Positions 50,001 to 57,237 of a stretch of 64,000 nt of DNA are shown piece after piece. The notes below the pieces were generated by a model. It searched no databases and was not told the DNA's origin. It saw nothing but the letters and a program-made list of their open reading frames with translations. Made by a program: the position numbers and the translations under genes. The stretch's first letter is position 1. Each line of letters starts with the position of its first letter. The DNA comes from Alteromonas stellipolaris. Its GTDB lineage: Bacteria > Pseudomonadota > Gammaproteobacteria > Enterobacterales > Alteromonadaceae. Where the stretch lies: contig NZ_CP013926.1 in assembly GCF_001562115.1 (NCBI RefSeq), forward strand, positions 558,001 to 622,000, in the 5' to 3' direction.

Positions 50001-50153
50001 GGTAGCAAGGGCTATTAACCTAGCTTTGTCGCTAATAATATTATTAGGCGCTAACCATTCGCTGATACCCGTGAAAAAAGCACGAAAGTTATCATCTGCG
50101 TTATCTATTATTTGCTTGTTCTTGGCATTACCCATCGCGTTAGAGCTATTCAT
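47013..50153 (-). CDS. FAD/Fe-S D-2-hydroxyacid dehydrogenase (D-lactate dehydrogenase Dld-II/YdiJ-like)
   Basis: A 1046-residue fusion. It has an N-terminal FAD-binding PCMH domain (RAAGTSLSGQAITDSVLV, GPDPASINACKIGGIAANNASG; about 35-270), an FAD-oxidase C-terminal domain with GHALDGNVHFVF and LKAEHGTGRNMAPF, two 4Fe-4S motifs (CIECGFCEPQCP from about 580, CAATGLCASACPVG from about 635), and a C-terminal CCG region (DDHCCGQPWDSEG, HIGCSSTKL, CCGFAG). This is the architecture of Shewanella Dld-II D-lactate dehydrogenase and of E. coli YdiJ (a D-2-hydroxyglutarate dehydrogenase). Position directly after murQ and namZ favours D-lactate. The start overlaps the namZ stop by 8 bases. A short SQAP repeat lies at about 800-810. 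Confidence 0.9.
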   Translation of the reverse strand: MNSSNAMGNAKNKQIIDNADDNFRAFFTGISEWLAPNNIISDKARLIALATDASFYTKIPKLVIKVPSIRAMCRILALANRLSIALTFRAAGTSLSGQAITDSVLVMLTPDWQQFEVIDNGEAISLAPGVIGSKANRILASYGRKIGPDPASINACKIGGIAANNASGMCCGVKNNSYHTLRHIHVLLPDGSEVNTADAKSVAAFEQSHSGLLASLAALRNTLLKNSALTEKVRYQYRLKNTMGYGLNALLDYENPLDIFTHLMIGSEGTLGFIANITYNTVPLPRARETGLYLFEDFKAACAVIPALKACDVDAVELMDARALRAVAPLLYGIVASKGNHNTNNSHAVALLIDVGAPSQAELDDTLKTVRNILSQPASGLSKENEPPSNQNQKQGQPLQDFTAEPRIIEKLWNIRKGLFPAVGAVRPTGTTVIIEDVAFPLESLADGLNALVDLFEKHDYHDGIIFGHALDGNVHFVFSQGFNTPDEVSRYQAFMADISVLVTQRFAGSLKAEHGTGRNMAPFLAAQWGDEGVALMRSLKDIIDPKGILNPGVILNDDPQAHITHLKPMPAVQDTVDACIECGFCEPQCPSLNYTLSPRQRIALKRRQTSLKEPEVITEISEAFSHLAVDSCAATGLCASACPVGIDTGQWIKQIRGRRDSGRATQLVSDLAAKHTDKALSIARFTLNTGHKVKGVIGEKAFNRITDTLHLPQLHNSIPKASQYKTYTSQYHAKTSQNLSEAEFNAITQANALASDIDKVAEIDAEYPLKVPPNSGQPGCSENELEKAREKALSSLLSQAPSQAPSQAASKVVYMVSCPSKVFGGNAKEKSVIQAVISLCNKANVDVVFSSADDHCCGQPWDSEGESSTASDKLTAWKQEAYALSEQGRWPVIIDNSACAYNVTSKSAEDSQPNKINALEVSEYLLRHISPRVKVGKTDDPIMLHIGCSSTKLDAGVAINALANLCTSNVIIPSDITCCGFAGTKGFTTPGLNESALAPLASQVPEHCYRGVSNSATCAIGLSQHSGVVYSHIAVLLDEISQPLF

Positions 50154-51531
50154 AGTGCGTTGCTACTTTCATATTGATGGTTTTAACACGGCTTTTTACG
50201 TCGTCAGGCAATTCAGAAGCCATTAACTGGTAAAGTAAATAGGGGGAGCGAAGCTGTTTAAATGTGGCTAAGCCTTCTGCCCAACTAGCTTGTATTTGAG
50301 TGCTGGTTTTCCCCGCGATAATGGCCTGTCGTAGCGAATCCGTACCGGCTAATTTATCGAAAAAATCTGGGCGAGTGAAAAAAGTAATGTCTTGTTCATT
50401 AAACTGAGCATAAGCGTCAAGCAGCACATCAATATTTAACCCTGAAATGGGAGCATCCGTCATAAACGAAGCCTTCAGGGTGGTGTTATTGTGTTTAGGC
50501 GAGGGAGCGGCTTGATTAGCTACAACGTCTATATTTTCATCGCCAAGCGCTATAACAGGGTGGCCAATAAGTTGAAAAGGAAGATTAGTACCTCTTCCAA
50601 CGCTTACGTCCGTGCCCTCAAAAAAGCAAAGAGTGGGATATAAGGCAATAGCAGCATCATTAGGTAAATTTGGGCTGGGGGCAACAGGCAAAGAATAAGG
50701 CATTTGTTTATAGTAATTTGCCACGGGAATAACGGTTAAAAGCGCCTGCGACTGCATGTGTTTATTCACCTGCTGCGCTAGCTGTTTCCCTTCAATGGCA
50801 TCGGTCGTCATCCATTGTTCACCCACTATCATTAGCGCGAGCTCACCTAACGTCATACCGTGCAATACAGGAATGGCGTGCATGCCTACAAACGAGGCAT
50901 AATCCGACTGTAAAATAGGGCCATCAGTAAAGGCACCATTAGGATTGGGCCTATCTAAGACTATTACCGGAATGTGTGCCTCGGCAGCGGCCTCTAGTAC
51001 GTAGTGCAAAGTACTTAAATATGTATAAAAGCGCACGCCTACATCTTGAATGTCGAACACCAGAATATCGGTGTTGGCTAACATGTCGGCCGTCGGCTTT
51101 TTCGTTTTACCGTAAAGGGAGTGAATAGGCAGACCTGTTTTAACATCAACATCGTTATCTATTTTTTCACCCGCTCCCGCCTTGCCGCGAAAGCCATGCT
51201 CGGGCGACATAATACTCACCACATTGATATCACGATTTAGCAGTGCGTCGACTAGATGGGTAGGCTCCGGCGAACTGTTAATAACAGCCGAGCCTTTTAT
51301 AATCGGGCTTTCGATAATTGAGCTTTGGTTAACTACCAGTGAAACACGCTTGCCTTCAAGCAAGGGCAAGTATTCATTAAATTGCGCCGCACCTACTTGC
51401 AACCTACTTTCTGCAACTTCAGCCTTATCATGGGTTTTGGCCCTAGTAACTGTTTGGGCATGGCCTGACACACTAAGAGTAATAGCAGCGCTTAGTAGTA
51501 AAGCGAATGTAAGTAGCGACTTAATACGCAT
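50146..51531 (-). CDS. namZ: Exported exo-beta-N-acetylmuramidase NamZ (DUF1343, GH171)
   Basis: A 461-residue protein of the former DUF1343 family. The Bacillus member NamZ releases MurNAc from the non-reducing ends of peptidoglycan chains. A signal peptide (LLTFALLLSAAITLSVSGHA, to about 25) sends it to the periplasm. Family segments are RVSLVVNQSS, SPEHGFRGKAGAGE, VFDIQDVGVRFYTYLSTLHYVLEAA, VLDRPNPNGA, HGMTLGELALM, LPVAPSPNLPN and EGTDVSVGRGT. It lies between murQ (17-base gap) and the dehydrogenase (8-base overlap), implying one operon. The function is by family plus context. Confidence 0.9.
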   Translation of the reverse strand: MRIKSLLTFALLLSAAITLSVSGHAQTVTRAKTHDKAEVAESRLQVGAAQFNEYLPLLEGKRVSLVVNQSSIIESPIIKGSAVINSSPEPTHLVDALLNRDINVVSIMSPEHGFRGKAGAGEKIDNDVDVKTGLPIHSLYGKTKKPTADMLANTDILVFDIQDVGVRFYTYLSTLHYVLEAAAEAHIPVIVLDRPNPNGAFTDGPILQSDYASFVGMHAIPVLHGMTLGELALMIVGEQWMTTDAIEGKQLAQQVNKHMQSQALLTVIPVANYYKQMPYSLPVAPSPNLPNDAAIALYPTLCFFEGTDVSVGRGTNLPFQLIGHPVIALGDENIDVVANQAAPSPKHNNTTLKASFMTDAPISGLNIDVLLDAYAQFNEQDITFFTRPDFFDKLAGTDSLRQAIIAGKTSTQIQASWAEGLATFKQLRSPYLLYQLMASELPDDVKSRVKTINMKVATHYE

Positions 51532-51548
51532 GTATGAACGTGGCCTTT

Positions 51549-52490
51549 TTAAAGCGGTTGTTTTACAGCGTGACGCAAATAGCCATTGCTTGCCACCAAT
51601 TGTTTTGCCGCGTCGTCGGCACTGGCGCCGGTTAACACCATTAAAATGGCCAGCTTTGCATTGTTGTTCGACGCTTTTAGCGCGTTAGCTGCGTCGTGTT
51701 CATTGCACTCAGTGGCTTGCATCACAATACGAAGCGCGCGAGCCTTAAGCTTTTCGTTGGTCGCGTTTACATCCACCATTAAGTTTTCAAAGGTTTTGCC
51801 CAGCTTGATCATGGTGGCGGTGCTTATCATGTTAAGTACCAATTTTTGCGCTGTGCCGGACTTCATTCTTGTTGAGCCGGTAAGCGCCTCTGGGCCAACC
51901 ACAAGACAAATGACAACATCGGCATGTTCAAATATGGCTGAGCTCGGGCTGCAGGCGATAGCCGCTGTCGTTGCTCCAATAGATTGCGCATAAGCAAGAG
52001 CGCCTGAAACATAAGGTGTGCGCCCACTTGCCGACAACCCAACCAGCGTGTCGTGTTGACTAAGCGTAATAGCAATAACGTCTTGCTTGCCGGCTTCTCG
52101 ATTATCTTCAGCACCTTCAACCGCATGTAAAACCGCACGTTCGCCGCCAGCAATAATGCCTACTACAACACCATCTGGCACACTGAAGGTTGGCCTACAT
52201 TCAGCTGCATCTAAAATGCCTAGCCTGCCACTGGTTCCAGCGCCTATATAAATAAGTCGCCCGCCATTTGCTATGCTTTTTGCAGCGGCGTCTACCACTT
52301 TGGCTATGGCAGGAATTTCTGTCGCCACGCTGGGTACTACTTTGGCGTCTTCGTGATTAATTCGCGCCAGCATCCCTTCTGTTGAAAGGGTGTCAATATC
52401 TACAGTATTGGGGTTTCGCCCTTCAGACACTACCCGTTCTAAATCTTTAGCCAGGTGATGAATACTGCGTGATGAATCGGTGGGCTGCAT
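51549..52490 (-). CDS. murQ: N-acetylmuramic acid 6-phosphate etherase
   Basis: A 313-residue SIS-domain enzyme that splits the lactyl ether of MurNAc-6-phosphate, giving GlcNAc-6-phosphate and D-lactate. Conserved YIGAGTSGRLGILDAAECRPTF carries Glu97, and AVEGAEDN carries Glu128; they correspond to E. coli catalytic Glu83 and Glu114. SASGRTPYV and GSTRMKSGTAQK are also typical. It is first gene of the minus-strand operon and diverges from alr. The N-terminus is about 15 residues longer than in E. coli. No MurNAc transporter or kinase is in the window, so the supply of MurNAc-6-phosphate must come from elsewhere. Confidence 0.96.
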   Translation of the reverse strand: MQPTDSSRSIHHLAKDLERVVSEGRNPNTVDIDTLSTEGMLARINHEDAKVVPSVATEIPAIAKVVDAAAKSIANGGRLIYIGAGTSGRLGILDAAECRPTFSVPDGVVVGIIAGGERAVLHAVEGAEDNREAGKQDVIAITLSQHDTLVGLSASGRTPYVSGALAYAQSIGATTAAIACSPSSAIFEHADVVICLVVGPEALTGSTRMKSGTAQKLVLNMISTATMIKLGKTFENLMVDVNATNEKLKARALRIVMQATECNEHDAANALKASNNNAKLAILMVLTGASADDAAKQLVASNGYLRHAVKQPL

Positions 52491-52653
52491 GGTGATACCT
52501 TACGAAAGACAAGGGAGTTAATTTGCTATACATACATAAGAACACGCATAAATACATTCATACTTGAATTCTTAGCTAGCACTTTGTTGCTCCACAATTG
52601 AGTAAGAGCAAACTACACATATTTACAACGCATTATAATGTGGCGAACCTATA

Positions 52654-52713
52654 GCGCAAACCCAAGAGGCGAAAACCAACAAGGCGCAAACCAATAAGTC
52701 GTAAACCTACAAG
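52654..52713. repeat. Four imperfect 15-bp tandem repeats in the murQ-alr intergenic region
   Basis: Units GCGCAAACCCAAGAG (52654), GCGAAAACCAACAAG (52669), GCGCAAACCAATAAG (52684) and TCGTAAACCTACAAG (52699) are contiguous. A partial unit (GCGAACCTATA) lies before them and a remnant after. Stops occur in the frames, so they are not coding. The rest of the 360-bp region holds a -10-like TATAAT near 52633 and nothing else I can support. Confidence 0.75.
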
Positions 52714-52850
52714 ATGCAAAGCTCAGTGCTTTAGTTAATAGAAAATTAGCTCGTACGTTGCGTCTATAAATTTGTATACCGAGAATTCGAATTCATTCAA
52801 CTCGTGATACACTCTGTGCCTAAGCAAATACAAAGGATTACTCGTTTACT

Positions 52851-53918
52851 GTGAGCCGTCAAACCCAAGCCATTATTCACGCTGATGCTATTTTAAGTAA
52901 CTTTAAACTATTAGCAGAATTAGCCCCAACAAGCCGTTCTATGGCGGTGGTAAAAGCAGATGCGTATGGGCACGGTGCAGTTAACGTTTCACGTATTCTA
53001 CAACATGTATCCCCTCGGTTTGCTGTGGCGATTATTGAAGAAGCTATCGCACTTAGAGAGGCGGGGATTACCGCGCCTATCGTAGTGTTAGAAGGTGCAC
53101 ACCAAGCTAAAGAATGCGCTATGGCTGCAGCCCATGACTGTATTTTAGTGATGCACAATAAAGCACAATTAGAATGGACGTTAGCGTGTCCCGAAGAGCG
53201 TCGCCCCATTATTTGGCTAAAAGCCGACAGTGGCATGCATCGACTTGGTTTTGCCCTTAACACGCTGCCAAGCATTGTTGAACAATACGCGTCGCTTATT
53301 ACCAAAGACACTGTGCTTGTCACACACTTAGCTTGTGCAGACGACACCAGTAACGACTTTACTCAAAAACAGCTAAGTGCGTTTAGTCAGGTGGTTAGCC
53401 AATTAGGGCTACCTGTCAGTATTGCTAATTCTCCGGCCACCATTGAATGGCCAAAAAGTCGTGGCGATTGGAATCGCTTAGGCATTGCGGTTTACGGCGG
53501 TCAGCCCAACACCGCTAACGTGGCATTAGCCCCTACCATGACATTACGTTCTAGTATTATTGCCCTTCGCGATGTGCCAAAAGGGGAGTCAGTTGGTTAT
53601 GGTCAAAACTGGGTTGCACAAAAAGATAGCCGCATTGCTACGGTAGGTATTGGCTATGCAGATGGTTACCCACGACATTGTCCTAACGGCACGCCGGTTG
53701 CGGTAAACGGCAAGCGAGCTTGCTTAGCAGGGCGTGTGTCTATGGACATGATCACCATCGATGTCACCCATATTTCAAACGTCAATATTGGCGATAGGGT
53801 AGAGCTGTGGGGTGAGAATGTTCCTATTAATGAGGTTGCAGGTGCTGCAGGAAGCATAGATTACGAATTGTTAACCCGAGTGTCCGCCCGGGTACCTAGG
53901 ATCGTGAAATATCGCTAG
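52851..53918 (+). CDS. alr: Alanine racemase
   Basis: A 355-residue PLP enzyme interconverting L- and D-alanine for peptidoglycan. The PLP lysine is Lys35 (MAVVKADAYGHGA) and the second base Tyr250 (ESVGYGQNW). RLGIAVYGG and the C-terminal barrel with GRVSMDMITIDVT are present. The start is GTG at 52851 with AAAGGA about 12 bases upstream, a rather long spacing. It diverges from murQ, so the intergenic repeats may affect both. Confidence 0.96.
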   Translation: MSRQTQAIIHADAILSNFKLLAELAPTSRSMAVVKADAYGHGAVNVSRILQHVSPRFAVAIIEEAIALREAGITAPIVVLEGAHQAKECAMAAAHDCILVMHNKAQLEWTLACPEERRPIIWLKADSGMHRLGFALNTLPSIVEQYASLITKDTVLVTHLACADDTSNDFTQKQLSAFSQVVSQLGLPVSIANSPATIEWPKSRGDWNRLGIAVYGGQPNTANVALAPTMTLRSSIIALRDVPKGESVGYGQNWVAQKDSRIATVGIGYADGYPRHCPNGTPVAVNGKRACLAGRVSMDMITIDVTHISNVNIGDRVELWGENVPINEVAGAAGSIDYELLTRVSARVPRIVKYR

Positions 53919-54084
53919 TATTTACAGTATTTTACATTCCTGTAAATGCGCTGATGAATGACTATTCACCGAAACAATGAGGTATTTTTCACCTGTTTGT
54001 GCCTATACTAGACTCCCATTTTCAGGATTGAGATGAATATTTCATCTTCGACTGTAATGGGTATATCACGTAAGTGAGGTTTGT

Positions 54085-54171
54085 ATGCGTACTTCGTTTT
54101 CTCGCCCTAGGGTGAATCGAGGACTAGTAAGTCGACCGTTTAAGCCTGTGCAGAAAAAAGCAGTAGGGTAG
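54085..54171 (+). CDS. Probable 28-residue basic micro-protein
   Basis: A short frame from ATG 54085 to TAG 54171, preceded by AGTGAGG at a good spacing and followed by a strong terminator at 54208-54239. The peptide begins MRTSFSRPRVNRG and ends in QKKAVG. It has eight Arg/Lys and no Asp or Glu, and no hydrophobic helix. A TATACT lies at 54004-54009 and could be a -10. It forms a separate small transcription unit between alr and the converging YitT gene. An alternative is a small RNA of about 200 bases with an incidental frame. Confidence 0.5.
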   Translation: MRTSFSRPRVNRGLVSRPFKPVQKKAVG

Positions 54172-54207
54172 CGACAAGGATACAAAGCGTTACGTTAGAA
54201 ATAATAT

Positions 54208-54239
54208 AAAAACCCGGCATTAATGTGGCCGGGTTTTTT
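54208..54239. terminator. Bidirectional terminator between the micro-protein and yitT-like gene
   Basis: AAACCCGGC (54210-54218) pairs with GCCGGGTTT (54228-54236), with A-rich and T-rich flanks on both sides, ending at 54239. It serves both converging units. Confidence 0.9.
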
Positions 54240-54268
54240 ACGTTTAGCGCAAGCGAAACATTAACAGA

Positions 54269-54958
54269 TTAGTTATTTTGCGCGTGTAGATTAGTGTTTA
54301 CTGTTGCACACGTCTGCACGCTAGGCACCTTTTTTTCAGGTGACTTTCCACCTTCTTTTTTCGCTGGGATATAACGCTCTGGGCGATGATTTAATGAAAT
54401 GACCATATTCAAGCAGAACGCTGCTAGAATCGATATAAGCACTAAATGCCATGGAATGAAGAAAAGCCCGCAAAGCAAAATAACGCTATCTACCGTAAGT
54501 TGGAACGTACCGGCGCGAATATTAAATCGAGATTGCAAATAGAACGCTAAAATTCCCAAGCCGCCTAAACTAGAGCTGTGTCTGAACATGATCAACATAC
54601 CCACACCAATAAGCAAACCACCTAAAATGGCAGCAAATATAGGGTTAATACTAGAAATGTCGACGAAGGCTGGGATCTGCTCAGTCAGAATAGATACTGT
54701 GGTCACAGAAATAAACGTATTCAGTGTGAAGCGCTTGCTGATGCGAGTCCATGCTAGCGTGTAAAAGGGCAAGTTGATTAGGAAGAATAGAACACCGAAG
54801 TCCATATCAATCGCGTAAGTTCCCAGCAATGCGATACCCGCAGCGCCACCTACCATCAAATCTTGCGATTGGAACAGAAATACACCAAATGCCACGAACA
54901 ATCCGGCACTAACTAATGCAAAGATATCTTCGATAACACTGTGATTGGAGTTTTGCAT
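54269..54958 (-). CDS. YitT-family membrane protein (DUF161)
   Basis: A 229-residue inner-membrane protein with about five helices (for example IFALVSAGLFVAFGVFLF, LFFLINLPFYTLAW, AAILGGLLIGVGMLIMF, LTVDSVILLCGLFFI). It contains the YitT signature GGAAGIALL and MFRHSSSLGGLGILAFYLQ. A basic C-terminal tail follows. Family function is unknown. It is a single gene on the minus strand, ended by the bidirectional terminator. Confidence 0.88.
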   Translation of the reverse strand: MQNSNHSVIEDIFALVSAGLFVAFGVFLFQSQDLMVGGAAGIALLGTYAIDMDFGVLFFLINLPFYTLAWTRISKRFTLNTFISVTTVSILTEQIPAFVDISSINPIFAAILGGLLIGVGMLIMFRHSSSLGGLGILAFYLQSRFNIRAGTFQLTVDSVILLCGLFFIPWHLVLISILAAFCLNMVISLNHRPERYIPAKKEGGKSPEKKVPSVQTCATVNTNLHAQNN

Positions 54959-55149
54959 AAGTGGCGATTCTTAGTTGATAAGACACGCTGTAATTATACG
55001 TTTACGTTGGTAGGGTATACAGGGTTGTGGTTAGATAACATGCTGAGCTTAAAATCTATTGGTACGCGCAGCTTTACGACTTTTAACTGCAGGGTAAACA
55101 GTAAGTTGCTGACTTGTAAATACTGCACCATTTGTGAGCGAAAAGCGGG

Positions 55150-55452
55150 CTATTCCACCACTGAAAACACCACAATGTCTTGTCTGTTGAATTCAACGCG
55201 GCAGTGCATGTAACCGAAGTTTAGCGGACTATAGGCCACTATGCGGCTACCAACCACTAAAAACTCGGTATCCCATACCAATAAATTAGTGGTATTTAAT
55301 TGTCGTTCAACACTATTTTTCGATACCCCTGGCGTAAAGTTATCACATAAATAGATAACTTCTTTTCTGGCTTCAAGCCCATAAAACGCAGTCGAAATTA
55401 ATATCGCAATGGCCAATATAGCCACAATGTCGGCAATGATTGAACGCTTCAT
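55150..55452 (-). CDS. Small membrane-anchored hypothetical protein
   Basis: About 100 residues beginning MKRSIIADIVAILAIAILISTAFYG, a single membrane anchor or uncleaved signal, followed by a short soluble region with strands (VIYLCDNFTPGVSKNSVERQL, EFLVVGSRIVAYSPL, HCRVEFNRQDIVVFSVV). Not recognised. The frame is open to 55539 but that would overlap the VOC gene. ATG 55452 has no good ribosome-binding site, while TTG 55461, in frame, has GGAG seven bases upstream and would add three residues. It probably follows the VOC gene in one transcript. Confidence 0.65.
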   Translation of the reverse strand: MKRSIIADIVAILAIAILISTAFYGLEARKEVIYLCDNFTPGVSKNSVERQLNTTNLLVWDTEFLVVGSRIVAYSPLNFGYMHCRVEFNRQDIVVFSVVE

Positions 55453-55489
55453 GGGGGACAAAACAAATCTCCAGAGGGTGTGGTTACAC

Positions 55490-55891
55490 CTAATTAAGGT
55501 CGGCATGCGCGGGTTGTAGTAAATCCCACTTATTGCCAAAACAATCTTTAAAAATAGCTACCGTACCGTAAGCTTCTTCTCGCGGCGCTTCTAAAAATTC
55601 AACGCCTTTATCACACATTGACCGATGATCGCGCCAAAAGTCATCGGTATGTAAAATCATAAAAACTTTACCCCCAGCTTGCTTTCCAATCATCGCTTTA
55701 TCTTCGTCCGATTTAGCTTTAGCTAACAGAAGCGACGTTGCACTGCCTTTCGGTGTGACTAATACAAAGCGCGACCCTTCCCCTTTATCTCTGTCTTCGG
55801 TAAGAGCAAAATTAAGGGTTTGGGTGAAATAGGCAATAGCACTATCGTAATTGTCTACAAGGAAGGTAATAGCTGAAATGTGATGCTGCAT
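55490..55891 (-). CDS. VOC-superfamily (glyoxalase/bleomycin-resistance-like) protein
   Basis: A 133-residue single VOC module. HHISAITFLVDNYDSAIAYFTQTLNFAL at the start and GTVAIFKDCFGNKWDLLQP at the end are typical beta-alpha-beta-beta-beta units. Substrate unknown. Only some of the usual metal ligands are seen (His in the first strand; Asp in place of Glu near the end). Confidence 0.87.
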   Translation of the reverse strand: MQHHISAITFLVDNYDSAIAYFTQTLNFALTEDRDKGEGSRFVLVTPKGSATSLLLAKAKSDEDKAMIGKQAGGKVFMILHTDDFWRDHRSMCDKGVEFLEAPREEAYGTVAIFKDCFGNKWDLLQPAHADLN

Positions 55892-56109
55892 AGAATCTTG
55901 TTTTACGTAAATTTTGTGGAATTTTACCCACTATATAACGCAAATGAAATGTACTTCATCGACAATTTCACCTTACATATTTCGTGTACGACAATGATCT
56001 TTTTGTAAGGTTCACTCTATATAATTTGTACTGAAGGAATATATATCACAACGAGGGTCTCCAAGGCGGAGTGGTCTAAGTTGTGGGCAAATTGACATTA
56101 GGACAAGGA

Positions 56110-57228
56110 ATGAACAGACAACTTCCACTACTTTCCTTAGCCGCACTATTAGGCAGCAACTCCTTTGCAGTGCAGGCAGATGAGCTCCCTTTTACTCTTA
56201 GCGGCCACGTACGGGTTAATTATGGTCATCAAGATTGGCAACTCCCTGAAATAAGAGATGGATTTGAATTTGAATCTATCAAGCTAGGTGTTGCTGGAGA
56301 GTCAGATCAGTTTAGCTATAAAGCAGAATATCGATGGTACGAGAATACCGATTTCGACACTATTCGCTTTGCCGAACTTACCTACCATTGGGATGAATCC
56401 ACCGACATCACCGCAGGTATCACACAAACCCCTTTCGGCTTGCAGCCCTTTGGTTCAAACAACTTTTGGTTTTCAGTTAATTACTACCTAGGCTTTGAAG
56501 ATGACTATGAAGCCGGTATTAAGATAAATCACGATTACGGTAATTGGGACTTTCAAGCCGCTTACTTCATGAATGACGAATATAACGATGCCGCTGAATT
56601 TGGCCGTTACTCATTCGATGTGGCCGATGATGGTGAGTTTCGTAACCAAGAAGATGGCCAATACAACTTACGTGCAAACTATACTGCGAAGCTGCTGCCA
56701 AGGAGTACCACCGACATTGGTGTGTCTTACCAATATGGCGATATCTTAAACTTAGATACGTTAGAAGATGGCGATATGACAGCTTACGCCGTTCACGTAC
56801 GCCACCAGCAAGGTGATTTTAAAGTAGAACTTCAATACATTGATTACGAGTACGACTTAGCTGCACCGGAAGGCCAAGCCACAGATAGAATTTCGCTTTC
56901 TGCATTTACGTTTCCGTTCTTAGCGGCAGCCGATGGGTCGACGTATTCGGCGAATTTGGTGTATTCAGTACCTTATAAATTCACCCGTATTGACTCGCTA
57001 ACGTGTTACACGGAGTACAGTGTGGCGCAGGGTGATGAAGCATCAGGCCGAGATTCATCGCAGTGGATAAACGGTTGTAGTTTTGGCTGGGACAAATTAT
57101 TTGTTTATGTAGATAGTATTCAAGGGAAAAACATGTGGTTTTCTGGTGGTCCAGGCGTGGGCTTAGACCTGGGTGGTCGCCAAGAAACAACACACAGATT
57201 GAATATTAATTTAGGTATCTATTTCTAA
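56110..57228 (+). CDS. Porin-like outer-membrane protein
   Basis: A 372-residue barrel protein. The signal peptide (LPLLSLAALLGSNSFAVQA) ends near residue 24 and is followed by amphipathic strands with aromatic girdles. It finishes in Phe (LNINLGIYF), as outer-membrane barrels do. The segment GITQTPFGLQPFGSNNFWFS resembles phosphate-selective porin O/P-like proteins. GTG 56083 would add nine residues, but AGGACAAGGA precedes ATG 56110. A TATAAT at 56020-56025 could be its -10. The next gene (9 bases on) encodes a periplasmic solute-binding protein, so the pair is probably an operon. Confidence 0.85.
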   Translation: MNRQLPLLSLAALLGSNSFAVQADELPFTLSGHVRVNYGHQDWQLPEIRDGFEFESIKLGVAGESDQFSYKAEYRWYENTDFDTIRFAELTYHWDESTDITAGITQTPFGLQPFGSNNFWFSVNYYLGFEDDYEAGIKINHDYGNWDFQAAYFMNDEYNDAAEFGRYSFDVADDGEFRNQEDGQYNLRANYTAKLLPRSTTDIGVSYQYGDILNLDTLEDGDMTAYAVHVRHQQGDFKVELQYIDYEYDLAAPEGQATDRISLSAFTFPFLAAADGSTYSANLVYSVPYKFTRIDSLTCYTEYSVAQGDEASGRDSSQWINGCSFGWDKLFVYVDSIQGKNMWFSGGPGVGLDLGGRQETTHRLNINLGIYF

Positions 57229-57237
57229 GGGAAGATT

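Noticed and set aside
52654-52713. Iterons of a replication origin
   Set aside because: No replication initiator gene or AT-rich unwinding region is adjacent; chromosomal cell-wall genes flank it.
54941-55213. A 90-codon plus-strand frame between the YitT and small membrane protein genes
   Set aside because: Its ends overlap two minus-strand genes, composition is unlike a protein family and no ribosome-binding site is seen.
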